In this document: positions 18,905 to 26,448 of the stretch, piece by piece
How the letters are laid out: the number at the start of each line of letters is the position of its first letter
How positions within the stretch are numbered: position 1 is the first letter of the stretch
From: Eubacteriaceae bacterium
Lineage (GTDB): Bacteria; Bacillota; Clostridia; Lachnospirales; Lachnospiraceae
Assembly (NCBI GenBank): GCA_910574015.1
Contig: CAJSYQ010000018.1
Span: forward strand, 1 to 64,000
Direction: 5' to 3'
DNA: 64,000 nucleotides
Position numbers and translations under genes: made by a program
The notes under the pieces: model-generated
Seen by the model: the letters and a program-made list of their open reading frames with translations, nothing else
Database searches by the model: none
What the model was told of the DNA's origin: nothing

Positions 18905-19324
18905 CTACTTTCTCTTTTCTTCCCCTGTTCTGCCGGCCTCCTGCTCTGCCTTAGTTTCTGCCTCCTTCAGTATCGCCTGCAGCTCCTTGATATCCTCTTT
19001 GGAAAGATCATTCTGGCGTACCAGCGCACTCATCATCATCCCAACACTCCCATCGTATATTTTCTTCAGGAAGTCCCTTGTCTCCTGTACTACCACATCT
19101 TCCTTTTCAACCCGGGGATAAAAATATTTCGTCTTACCCTTCTCCTCGTAACCGATCACACCCTTCTCACTCATACGGCGCACCATTGTCGCACAGGTAC
19201 TCTTACTCCAGCCTACCCGTTCCTTCAAGATGGGCACAAGCTGCATCAGTGTCTTGGGGGATTCCTCCCATAGACAATTAATAAGATTCCACTCACTGTT
19301 CGTCACTCGAATTTCCTGTTTCAC
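18905..19324 (-). CDS. BlaI/MecI/CopY family repressor
   Basis: Winged-helix repressor of 139 residues. The N-terminal domain (NSEWNLINCLWE, STCATMVRRMSEKG) binds DNA and the helical C-terminal part dimerises and is the expected cleavage zone for the neighbouring M56 protease. It is co-transcribed with that protease and probably represses its own promoter. The signal is unknown; a beta-lactam role is not shown. Confidence 0.88.
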   Translation of the reverse strand: MKQEIRVTNSEWNLINCLWEESPKTLMQLVPILKERVGWSKSTCATMVRRMSEKGVIGYEEKGKTKYFYPRVEKEDVVVQETRDFLKKIYDGSVGMMMSALVRQNDLSKEDIKELQAILKEAETKAEQEAGRTGEEKRK

Positions 19325-19375
19325 TGCTGCCTCCTTCTGTATACAATGGCTATATACTGATTACTTTGTAAACCC

Positions 19376-19404
19376 ATTATAAATCAGATAGTCTAGTATG
19401 TCAA
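19376..19404 (-). promoter_or_regulatory. promoter of the repressor-protease operon
   Basis: Consensus minus-strand -35 TTGACA (19404-19399), 17 bases, -10 TATAAT (19381-19376). A small dyad TTACaaaGTAA lies just downstream and could be the repressor site. Confidence 0.75.
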
Positions 19405-19516
19405 CCATGCCCCCCTAAAAAGCAAAGGCAAAGTTAAATACTTTTTGTAGCATTTTGCCGGATTTTTTGATATAATCAGTTAATAGTAAATAATGATATG
19501 AATTGGAGGAATTGAC

Positions 19517-20797
19517 ATGAAAGCATATAAGGATATGAGCAGAGATGAACTTCTTACTTTGAAAGCGGCGCTGGATGAAGAGTACAAAACATTGGAGGGA
19601 GAGGGACTGAATCTCAATATGGCAAGAGGTAAGCCGGGATTTTCACAGCTTGCACTTTCCATGCCCATGCTGGATGTGATCAACAGCGAGTCTGACATGA
19701 GAACCGTGCTGGGCAACGACACACGCAATTACGGTGATCTGGACGGAATCGGCGAGAGCCGGAAGCTCATTGCAGATATGATGGCGGTCCAGAAAGATAA
19801 TGTCATTGTCTGCGGCAATTCCAGCCTGAATATCATGTACGACACCATCGCACGTTCCATGACCCACGGTGTGATGGGCACCACACCATGGTCAAAGCTG
19901 GATCAGGTAAAGTTCCTCTGTCCGGTCCCGGGTTATGACAGACACTTCAAGATAACGGAATTTTTTAATATAGAAATGATAAATATACCGTTGTATGACG
20001 ACGGCCCGGATATGGATCTGGTGGAAAAATATGTAAACAGCGATCCGGCGGTGAAGGGGATCTGGTGCGTCCCAAAGTATTCCAACCCAACCGGGATCTC
20101 CTACTCAGATGAGACTGTGAAACGTTTTGCCAGCCTGACACCAGCGGCAGAGGATTTCCGTATTTACTGGGATAATGCCTACTGTATCCATCATCTGTAT
20201 GACGATATACAGGATGAAATACTTAACATTCTAGAGGAGTGCGAGAAAGCAGGAAACCCGGATATGGTCTATATCTTTACCTCCACATCAAAGATCAGTT
20301 TCCCTGGCTCCGGTATATCCGCCATTGCTTCTTCTCTGAAGAACATAGAATTCATTAAGAGCCAGATGGCCATCCAGACCATCGGACACGATAAGATCAA
20401 CCAGCTCAGACATTCCAGATTTTTCAAAAATATTGACGGACTGCGCAGTCATATGAAACTCCACGCCGAACTGCTCCGTCCGAAATTTGAAGCGGTTCTG
20501 GGCACACTGGAGTCCGAGCTTGACGGGCTTGGAATCGGAAACTGGATCAAACCCCGGGGCGGTTATTTTATCTCCTTCAACTCCCTCCCCGGCTGTGCCA
20601 GAAGCATTGTGGAAAAATGCAAAAACCTGGGAGTGATCCTAACCGACGCCGGCGCAACCTTCCCCTATGGGAAAGATCCGGAGGATTCCAATATCCGTAT
20701 CGCACCGACATTTCCGACACCAGAAGAAATGGCGCAGGCCGCCAAAGTATTTGTGCTCTGTGTAAAGCTTGCCAGTGTGGAAAAATATCTTCAGTAA
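19517..20797 (+). CDS. class I PLP aminotransferase (aspartate aminotransferase-like)
   Basis: PLP-dependent aminotransferase of fold type I, 426 residues. MARGKPGFSQLALS near the N-terminus and the lysine-bearing STSKISFPGSG motif place it in the divergent class Ic aspartate-aminotransferase-like branch, not the classical AspC branch. It probably moves amino groups between aspartate, glutamate or related acids and their oxoacids; substrate is inferred from family only. GGAGG precedes the ATG and a TATAAT is found upstream. It is a single-gene unit closed by a terminator. Confidence 0.85.
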   Translation: MKAYKDMSRDELLTLKAALDEEYKTLEGEGLNLNMARGKPGFSQLALSMPMLDVINSESDMRTVLGNDTRNYGDLDGIGESRKLIADMMAVQKDNVIVCGNSSLNIMYDTIARSMTHGVMGTTPWSKLDQVKFLCPVPGYDRHFKITEFFNIEMINIPLYDDGPDMDLVEKYVNSDPAVKGIWCVPKYSNPTGISYSDETVKRFASLTPAAEDFRIYWDNAYCIHHLYDDIQDEILNILEECEKAGNPDMVYIFTSTSKISFPGSGISAIASSLKNIEFIKSQMAIQTIGHDKINQLRHSRFFKNIDGLRSHMKLHAELLRPKFEAVLGTLESELDGLGIGNWIKPRGGYFISFNSLPGCARSIVEKCKNLGVILTDAGATFPYGKDPEDSNIRIAPTFPTPEEMAQAAKVFVLCVKLASVEKYLQ

Positions 20798-20812
20798 TAA
20801 CTGCAGTCACGA

Positions 20813-20848
20813 AAGGCCCGGCTGAAAAAGCCCGGGCCTTAAATTTTC
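20813..20848 (+). terminator. terminator of the aminotransferase gene
   Basis: AAGGCCCGG (20813-20821) pairs with CCGGGCCTT (20832-20840) over nine bases, followed by AAATTTTC. Confidence 0.75.
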
Positions 20849-20887
20849 TCTGCTATTTACTTAGGGGGTGTCTGAAATATCTCCCAA

Positions 20888-21448
20888 TTACAGAAACTCA
20901 ACCTCACCGCTTCCAATGCGGTAGAATGCTCCACATACCTTCAGATCATCCCCGTCTTTCACGCCCAGGGCATCACGGATCACGGAAACGCTTCTCTCCA
21001 CATTCAGACAGGCTGCCTTGTCCTCATCCTTCTCATCACCGATGGCCTTGCGAATCTCATCGGTAATGGTCTTTACATAACCATCTGGATCTGCACCCAT
21101 GGCAGCACCCACAGCTCCACAATGTTCATGGCCCAAAACTACCACAAGCTTTGTCCCGAGATGACCGGCTGCATATTCAATACTTCCCAGCTGATGATTA
21201 TCCATGACATTTCCCGCCACCCGGATCACAAACAGCTCACCGATGCCACTCATAAAGATACTCTCCGGAATCACCCGTGAATCGGAGCATGTAATAATGA
21301 CCGCATAAGGGGTCTGTCCCTCTTCACAGGTCATTTTCCTGATATACGGCGAGATATCTCCTGTGTTTGCAGCAGCAGACAGATAACGCTTATTGCCATC
21401 TTTCAATTTCTCCAACGCCTCTGCCGCAGATAAATTCTCTTTACTCAT
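20888..21448 (-). CDS. beta-class carbonic anhydrase
   Basis: Zinc enzyme interconverting CO2 and bicarbonate. The ligand set is complete: C54, D56 and R58 in CSDSR, then H107 and C110 in GHEHCGA. At 186 residues it is the short bacterial form. It starts 5 bases downstream of the cytidylate-kinase-like gene and 3' of an ion transporter gene, so bicarbonate or pH balance is a plausible shared theme, by inference. Confidence 0.92.
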   Translation of the reverse strand: MSKENLSAAEALEKLKDGNKRYLSAAANTGDISPYIRKMTCEEGQTPYAVIITCSDSRVIPESIFMSGIGELFVIRVAGNVMDNHQLGSIEYAAGHLGTKLVVVLGHEHCGAVGAAMGADPDGYVKTITDEIRKAIGDEKDEDKAACLNVERSVSVIRDALGVKDGDDLKVCGAFYRIGSGEVEFL

Positions 21449-21453
21449 AGTTA

Positions 21454-22062
21454 TTACCTCCCTTTCATATGCGCCAGTCTCTCGTCAATATAATTCTGCA
21501 ATACCCTGACCGTTCCATCGACATGAAGCTGGCTGCTATTTATGCAAATATCATAGAATCTCGAATCCCCCCAGCGGTGATCCGAATGTCTGTTATGATA
21601 TTTTTTCCTTCTATAGTCATGACGTTTCATCTTAAATATCGCGTCTGCCTTACTCAAGTCGTAACGCTCCATCACACGTTCCAGCTTATGATCCTCATCC
21701 CCGCACACAAAGATGGAGATCAGTCCGTCAAAATCCTGCAGCACCGTCTCAGAGCACCGACCCACGACCACGAAAGATTCGCCATTTTCCGCTTTCTTTC
21801 TAATATAATCAAACTGCATCTCTGTAATGATCTCTTCCATGGAATTGCTGTATTTGCCAATCTTTCTCGTCATCATAAAGTTCCTAGGTTTCTCGTCATA
21901 CTGCTCCAATACCTCCACCTTGACATTCATCTCACTGGCGATCTCATCCAGCATCCCCCTGTCATAAAAGGTAAGGCCCCTATCCTTTGCAATCTTCTCC
22001 GCAATCTCATGGCCAGCGCTGCCGAACTCGCGGCTGACGGCGATAATTACCTGTCCATCCAT
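21454..22062 (-). CDS. cytidylate kinase-like family protein
   Basis: P-loop kinase-like protein of the family often annotated cytidylate kinase-like. VSREFGSAGHEIAEKIA replaces the classical nucleotide kinase P-loop, and YDRGML follows. True substrate unknown; the housekeeping Cmk has a different loop. Two ATGs compete: the one at 22062 has GGAGG and GAGGG upstream and is preferred over 22080. 202 residues. It is central in a three-gene operon with the NhaD-like transporter and carbonic anhydrase, suggesting an accessory or regulatory role there. Confidence 0.75.
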   Translation of the reverse strand: MDGQVIIAVSREFGSAGHEIAEKIAKDRGLTFYDRGMLDEIASEMNVKVEVLEQYDEKPRNFMMTRKIGKYSNSMEEIITEMQFDYIRKKAENGESFVVVGRCSETVLQDFDGLISIFVCGDEDHKLERVMERYDLSKADAIFKMKRHDYRRKKYHNRHSDHRWGDSRFYDICINSSQLHVDGTVRVLQNYIDERLAHMKGR

Positions 22063-22091
22063 ATTTCCCTCATCCTCCATTCTCTATCATC

Positions 22092-23450
22092 CTAACAGTA
22101 GCGTACAAAGATCAGCAGCATGGATACAAGAATTACCAGCAGGGTTGCCGGCACTGCCGCTTTACAATATCTGCCCCAGCCGATAATATAGCCGTTCTTT
22201 GCTGCAACAGAGGTTCCTACTACGTTGGCGGACGCACCGATCGGCGTCGCACTTCCGCCGATATCTGTACCCATGGAAAGTGCCCAGGTCAGTGTGGCAA
22301 GATCTACGCCCTGCGTCACGGCAAGGCTTCTGATAACGGGAACCATAGTAGCCGCAAAAGGAATGTTGTCAACCAGCGCGCTGGCCACAGCAGAGATCCA
22401 GATAATAATAGCCACCATGAGATGAAGATTTCCCTTACTTATATCTCCGATAAAGCCGGCGATGATCTCCAGTATGCCCGTCTGCTCCAGACCGCCTACC
22501 ACGATAAATAATCCCACAAAGAACAGAAGCGTCTTATAATCCACCAGCTTCAAAAGCTTGATCGCATGCTTTCCTGCGGCGATCAGCGTCACAACAGCGA
22601 TAAAAAGTCCGATAAACGCCACCGTAAGACCTGTCTGTGCGTGGGTCACAAGCATCACTATGGCGCAGGCAAAGATCACACTGCTGACAGCAAAATTCTT
22701 CTTATCAACTATAGCGTCTCTCGGGCTTGGTATAGCTGTGAGATCCGGTCCCGCCCCGCTCTGCTCCTTTAACTCCCCGCGGAATACAAAGAAGAAATAT
22801 ATGATCACCAAAACTAGGCTGACACCCGCCATAAACCCTGTATTGGTAATAAAATCACTAAAAGAATAGCTAAAAGATGTACCGATAATAATATTCGGCG
22901 GGTCGCCGCACATGGTGGCAGAGCCCCCCAGATTCGCGCAAAAAATCTCCGACAGGATCATGGGAACTGGATTAAACTTCAACAGCTTGGCCAATTCGAT
23001 GGTTACAGCCGCAAGGAACAGGATTACCGTAATACTGTCAATAAACATGGCCAGTACTGCCGACATTACCATAAAGGCAACAAACAGCGGGATCACCTTG
23101 TAGTGGACGATTTTCGCCAGAAGCATGCAGAGCCACCGGAAAAACCCAGCCCGCGCCATGCCTTCCACCATGATCATCATCCCCGCGATGAATATGATCG
23201 TAGCCCAGTTAATGCCTGCACTGCTCTCCTCTGCCGCTCCTGACACATGCCAGAATTCCAGGGTAAATATACTCCTGAGGTTCAGTGTCGTCAGAATCGC
23301 TTCCAGGTCTCTCATTACAAAACCAAATACAACGGTCAGTGTCAGAAAGCCGCAGCCAAGTGTTACATAGTGTCTCTCAATCTTATCAATCACAATAAAT
23401 ACAAACATGGCAAGAAAAACCGTAACTGCCAAAATCTGCTGAATTGCCAA
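22092..23450 (-). CDS. ArsB/NhaD family ion transporter
   Basis: Polytopic permease of the IT superfamily, with about eleven helices and the paired motifs expected for NhaD/ArsB/citrate-type carriers (GGSATMCGDPPNIIIG and GTDIGGSATPIGASANVVG). It probably moves sodium against protons; arsenite or dicarboxylate transport cannot be excluded. An upstream TTG at 23471 coincides with the predicted transcription start, whereas TTG at 23450 has AAGGAG nine bases before it, so I start there (452 residues). First gene of an operon with a kinase-like protein and carbonic anhydrase. Confidence 0.85.
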   Translation of the reverse strand: MAIQQILAVTVFLAMFVFIVIDKIERHYVTLGCGFLTLTVVFGFVMRDLEAILTTLNLRSIFTLEFWHVSGAAEESSAGINWATIIFIAGMMIMVEGMARAGFFRWLCMLLAKIVHYKVIPLFVAFMVMSAVLAMFIDSITVILFLAAVTIELAKLLKFNPVPMILSEIFCANLGGSATMCGDPPNIIIGTSFSYSFSDFITNTGFMAGVSLVLVIIYFFFVFRGELKEQSGAGPDLTAIPSPRDAIVDKKNFAVSSVIFACAIVMLVTHAQTGLTVAFIGLFIAVVTLIAAGKHAIKLLKLVDYKTLLFFVGLFIVVGGLEQTGILEIIAGFIGDISKGNLHLMVAIIIWISAVASALVDNIPFAATMVPVIRSLAVTQGVDLATLTWALSMGTDIGGSATPIGASANVVGTSVAAKNGYIIGWGRYCKAAVPATLLVILVSMLLIFVRYC

Positions 23451-23477
23451 TCTTATCATCTCCTTTTCCAAAAATCT

Positions 23478-23505
23478 ATTATAGCATCATTTTAATATTT
23501 TTCAA
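23478..23505 (-). promoter_or_regulatory. promoter of the transporter-kinase-carbonic anhydrase operon
   Basis: Minus strand -35 TTGAAA (23505-23500), 16 bases, -10 TATAAT (23483-23478). Transcription would begin near 23471, supporting the internal TTG start of the transporter. Confidence 0.65.
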
Positions 23506-23638
23506 GCACCTATTTCCTCTTTTATTAAATCTTCATTTGTGATAGAATGGATACGATCCGGTTCCCTGGCAAAAGTCTTCGAAAATAAAAGGGAAGGCCG
23601 GACACAGAAGCAGGAACAAGGAGGCAGAAGTAAAAAAT

Positions 23639-24802
23639 ATGAACAAAAAAGAAATTGCTGAAATAAAGAAGCGCTTTACCAAAACCAAGTGCAGTATCAC
23701 ACGGATCTGCGGCTGTTATGTAGATGCCGAAAAGAAAAAACGGCTCACGCTGAAGGAGGCCTTTCTTGGCCTGCCGGAGGAAGAAATGTTCAAATACATC
23801 GACATCTTCCGCAAAACCCTGTCCGGCAGCATTGGTAAAACGCTGCTAAACATGGAATTTCCCACAGAACAGGAAACAGACGAGGAGGGAACCCAGCGAT
23901 TCCTAATGAAACTGCTGGAGAGCAGGCTTCAGGATGAAGCTCTGTTGGAGGCGTTCTATGACAAAGTAATCGAGACCTATCAATATCCCGAAAACTACTT
24001 TATCATCCTGATCCATGACGCATACGATATCCCTAAGATCACAACGGACGGCGTAGAAAACTTCGACGCCTCTGAGTATGTCTACGACTACATATTGTGC
24101 AGCGTATGCCCGGTGAAGCTGTCCAAACCAGGACTCTGCTACAATGCAGAGACAAACCATATACAGGACCGCATCCGGGACTGGCTAGTACAGCCGCCGG
24201 AACTCGGTTTCCTTTTCCCGGCATATAACGACCGCAGCACCGATATCCACAGCCTACTCTATTATTCCAAAAATTCAGACGAGCTGGATCTGGCTGTCAC
24301 GGAAGAGCTTCTGGGATGCCGGATGCCGCTGCCGGCAAAAAGCCAGAAAGAGACATTTAACGCCATTGTGGAGGAAGCTCTTGGACTGGACTGCGATTAC
24401 GAAGCCGTCAAAGCAATCCATGAAAATCTGAATCAGATGGTGGAAGAAAACAGAGAAAACCCAGAACCCCTCTCTCTGGATAAAACCGATATGACAAAAC
24501 TGCTTCAGAGAAGCGGCGTAGAAGACGAAAAGATAGAAACCTTTGAAACTCGTTTTGATGAAACCATTGGCGAAAGAGAATCGCTTATGGCTTCCAATAT
24601 ATCTAACATAAGAAAATTTGAGGTACGGACGCCGGATGTAAAGGTAGAGATCAATCCGGAACGGACCGATCTCGTAGAAACCCGCGTGATCGACGGAGTA
24701 CCCTGCCTGATCATCGAGATCAATGATCTGGTGGAGGTAAACGGCATCCAGATCGTGTCTGAAAATGTAACAAAGCAGCCATCCGACCTCCCGCAGCAAT
24801 AG
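23639..24802 (+). CDS. DUF4317 family protein
   Basis: Cytosolic protein of 387 residues matching the DUF4317 family, common in Lachnospiraceae and of unknown function. The N-terminus (KKRFTKTKCSITRICGCYVD) is the recognisable part. No membrane segment or catalytic motif is evident; the C-terminus is acidic. It is transcribed alone, divergent from the transporter operon and convergent with cysK. A GGAGG lies somewhat far (14 bases) from the ATG. Confidence 0.82.
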   Translation: MNKKEIAEIKKRFTKTKCSITRICGCYVDAEKKKRLTLKEAFLGLPEEEMFKYIDIFRKTLSGSIGKTLLNMEFPTEQETDEEGTQRFLMKLLESRLQDEALLEAFYDKVIETYQYPENYFIILIHDAYDIPKITTDGVENFDASEYVYDYILCSVCPVKLSKPGLCYNAETNHIQDRIRDWLVQPPELGFLFPAYNDRSTDIHSLLYYSKNSDELDLAVTEELLGCRMPLPAKSQKETFNAIVEEALGLDCDYEAVKAIHENLNQMVEENRENPEPLSLDKTDMTKLLQRSGVEDEKIETFETRFDETIGERESLMASNISNIRKFEVRTPDVKVEINPERTDLVETRVIDGVPCLIIEINDLVEVNGIQIVSENVTKQPSDLPQQ

Positions 24803-24805
24803 ACA

Positions 24806-24847
24806 CAAAAACTGCCCCGCCCGCAGAAAGACCCGGTGGACGGGGCA
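24806..24847 (-). terminator. terminator of cysK (convergent with DUF4317)
   Basis: TGCCCCG (24813-24819) pairs with CGGGGCA (24841-24847) with partial inner pairing; on the minus strand it is followed by GTTTTTG. Confidence 0.7.
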
Positions 24848-24859
24848 TACTATTATATT

Positions 24860-25789
24860 CTACTCACTGAAAAGCGGCGTGGAGAGATAACGGTCTCCTG
24901 TATCCGGAAGGAGTACTACAATATTCTTTCCCTTATTTTCTGGACGCGATGCAATCTGGGCCGCCGCCCAGACAGCTGCCCCGGAAGAGATCCCCACAAG
25001 GATCCCCTCTGTTTTTCCAATCTCCCGTCCCATAACAAAGGCGTCTTCATTTTCCACCCGGATGATCTCATCATAAATACCCGTATTCAACACCTCAGGC
25101 ACAAAGCCAGCGCCGATTCCCTGAATCTTATGAGCCCCCGCCTTTCCTTCCGACAGTACCGGGGAAGAGGCAGGTTCTACCGCTGCCACCCGGATATCTG
25201 GATTCCGGGATTTCAGATACTCTCCCACTCCGGTGACCGTTCCTCCCGTTCCCACTCCGGCGACAAAGATATCTACCCTGCCCTCCGTATCCTCCCAGAT
25301 CTCAGGCCCTGTCGTTCTTCTGTGTGCCTGTGGATTCAGAGCATTGACAAACTGTCCTGGAATAAAGCTTCCCGGTATTTCCCTCGCAAGCTCGTCTGCC
25401 TTTTCAATGGCCCCCTTCATACCTTTCGCTCCATCTGTGAGAACCAGCTCCGCCCCGTATGCCCGCATCAGATTCCTTCTCTCCACACTCATTGTCTCCG
25501 GCATAGTAATAATGATCCTGATACCAAGAGAAGCCGCCAGAGAAGCCAGACCGATGCCTGTATTTCCACTGGTCGGTTCAATGATCACCGAATCCTTTGT
25601 CAGAATCCCTCTGGCAAGGGCGTCCTGCAGAATCTCCCTGGCGATGCGGTCTTTAACGCTTCCTGCCGGATTAAAATACTCCAGCTTAGCCAGGATCACC
25701 GCCTGAATTCCATTTGCCTTTACAAAATTTGACAGCTCCAAAATCGGTGTATTCCCCACTAAATCCGCCACACTTTTATAAACCGCCAT
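24860..25789 (-). CDS. cysK: cysteine synthase A
   Basis: PLP enzyme (O-acetylserine sulfhydrylase) making cysteine from O-acetylserine and sulfide. The PLP lysine is K46 in PAGSVKDR, the phosphate loop PTSGNTG lies at 73-79, and GTGGTVTGVGEYL and VGISSGAA complete the family set. 309 residues, standard length. It lies downstream of an Rrf2-type regulator that probably controls it in the manner of CymR or IscR-like sulfur regulators. An own promoter with a dyad is found in between. Confidence 0.95.
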   Translation of the reverse strand: MAVYKSVADLVGNTPILELSNFVKANGIQAVILAKLEYFNPAGSVKDRIAREILQDALARGILTKDSVIIEPTSGNTGIGLASLAASLGIRIIITMPETMSVERRNLMRAYGAELVLTDGAKGMKGAIEKADELAREIPGSFIPGQFVNALNPQAHRRTTGPEIWEDTEGRVDIFVAGVGTGGTVTGVGEYLKSRNPDIRVAAVEPASSPVLSEGKAGAHKIQGIGAGFVPEVLNTGIYDEIIRVENEDAFVMGREIGKTEGILVGISSGAAVWAAAQIASRPENKGKNIVVLLPDTGDRYLSTPLFSE

Positions 25790-25851
25790 AATAACCCTCC
25801 TATATTCTTTTCCCCATAATTCATACTTGTTTACTATGATTTCGTAAATAT

Positions 25852-25880
25852 AATATACTCCACATCCATCCCTCTGTCAA
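25852..25880 (-). promoter_or_regulatory. cysK promoter
   Basis: Minus strand -35 TTGACA (25880-25875), 17 bases, -10 TATATT (25857-25852). Confidence 0.7.
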
Positions 25881-25895
25881 TGGATAAATGTGGAG
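25858..25895. promoter_or_regulatory. inverted repeat enclosing the cysK -35 box
   Basis: CTCCACAT (25858-25865) and ATGTGGAG (25888-25895) are perfect arms, with four more pairs inside. The loop contains the TTGACA. No T-run follows, so an operator is more likely than a terminator for the upstream regulator gene, though it could slow read-through. Confidence 0.5.
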
Positions 25896-25906
25896 TTCTC
25901 TAAAGG

Positions 25907-26341
25907 TCAAATAGTATAATCTCCGTTCTTTGCAATCTGCCAGTCCACCAAATCAGCCAGGGTAGTATTGTCAATCACTCCGCTGACAGCATCATTCAGC
26001 CGTTTCCACAAAATCGAGGTAGCACAATCTTCCATATGGTTACAATACCTGTTTTCCAGATCTATGCAGTCAACAGGCGCCATACTGCCCTCGGTAAGAC
26101 GCAGAATCATGCCCGCTGTATATTCCTCCGGTTCCCTGGTCAGAAGATACCCTCCCTGGGGTCCCCGGACGCTCCGGACATAACCTGCTTTATTCAACAC
26201 GGAAATAATCTGCTCCAGATATTTGTCAGAAATATCCTGTCTCTTGGCAATCTCCCGGATCCTCACCGGTCTTCCATCCTCATTCAGCGCAAGATCAAGC
26301 ATAAGACGCAGTGCATATCTGCCTTTCGTTGAAATCTTCAT
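25907..26341 (-). CDS. Rrf2 family transcriptional regulator
   Basis: Winged-helix regulator of 144 residues. The N-terminal MKISTKGRYALRLMLDLA and the wing GYVRSVRGPQGGYLL are typical of Rrf2/IscR/CymR. Three cysteines in VDCIDLENRYCNHMEDC resemble the cluster-binding set of IscR, with a wider first interval, so an iron-sulfur ligand is possible. GTG at 26344 directly precedes the ATG at 26341, which I prefer. Its place before cysK suggests control of cysteine supply. Confidence 0.87.
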   Translation of the reverse strand: MKISTKGRYALRLMLDLALNEDGRPVRIREIAKRQDISDKYLEQIISVLNKAGYVRSVRGPQGGYLLTREPEEYTAGMILRLTEGSMAPVDCIDLENRYCNHMEDCATSILWKRLNDAVSGVIDNTTLADLVDWQIAKNGDYTI

Positions 26342-26387
26342 CACCGACTCTCCTCTCCTGCACTTTTCTAATTCCTAGTATATCCAT

Positions 26388-26416
26388 ATGATACAATAGG
26401 TATAGGAAAATTGCAA
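26388..26416 (-). promoter_or_regulatory. promoter of the Rrf2 regulator
   Basis: Minus strand -35 TTGCAA (26416-26411), 17 bases, -10 TATCAT (26393-26388). Half-sites TTCCTA (26372-26377) and TAGGAA (26403-26408) flank the -10 and may be an autoregulatory site. Confidence 0.6.
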
Positions 26417-26448
26417 GAAAAAAGTAAGTTCGGATCACTCCTTACCTA

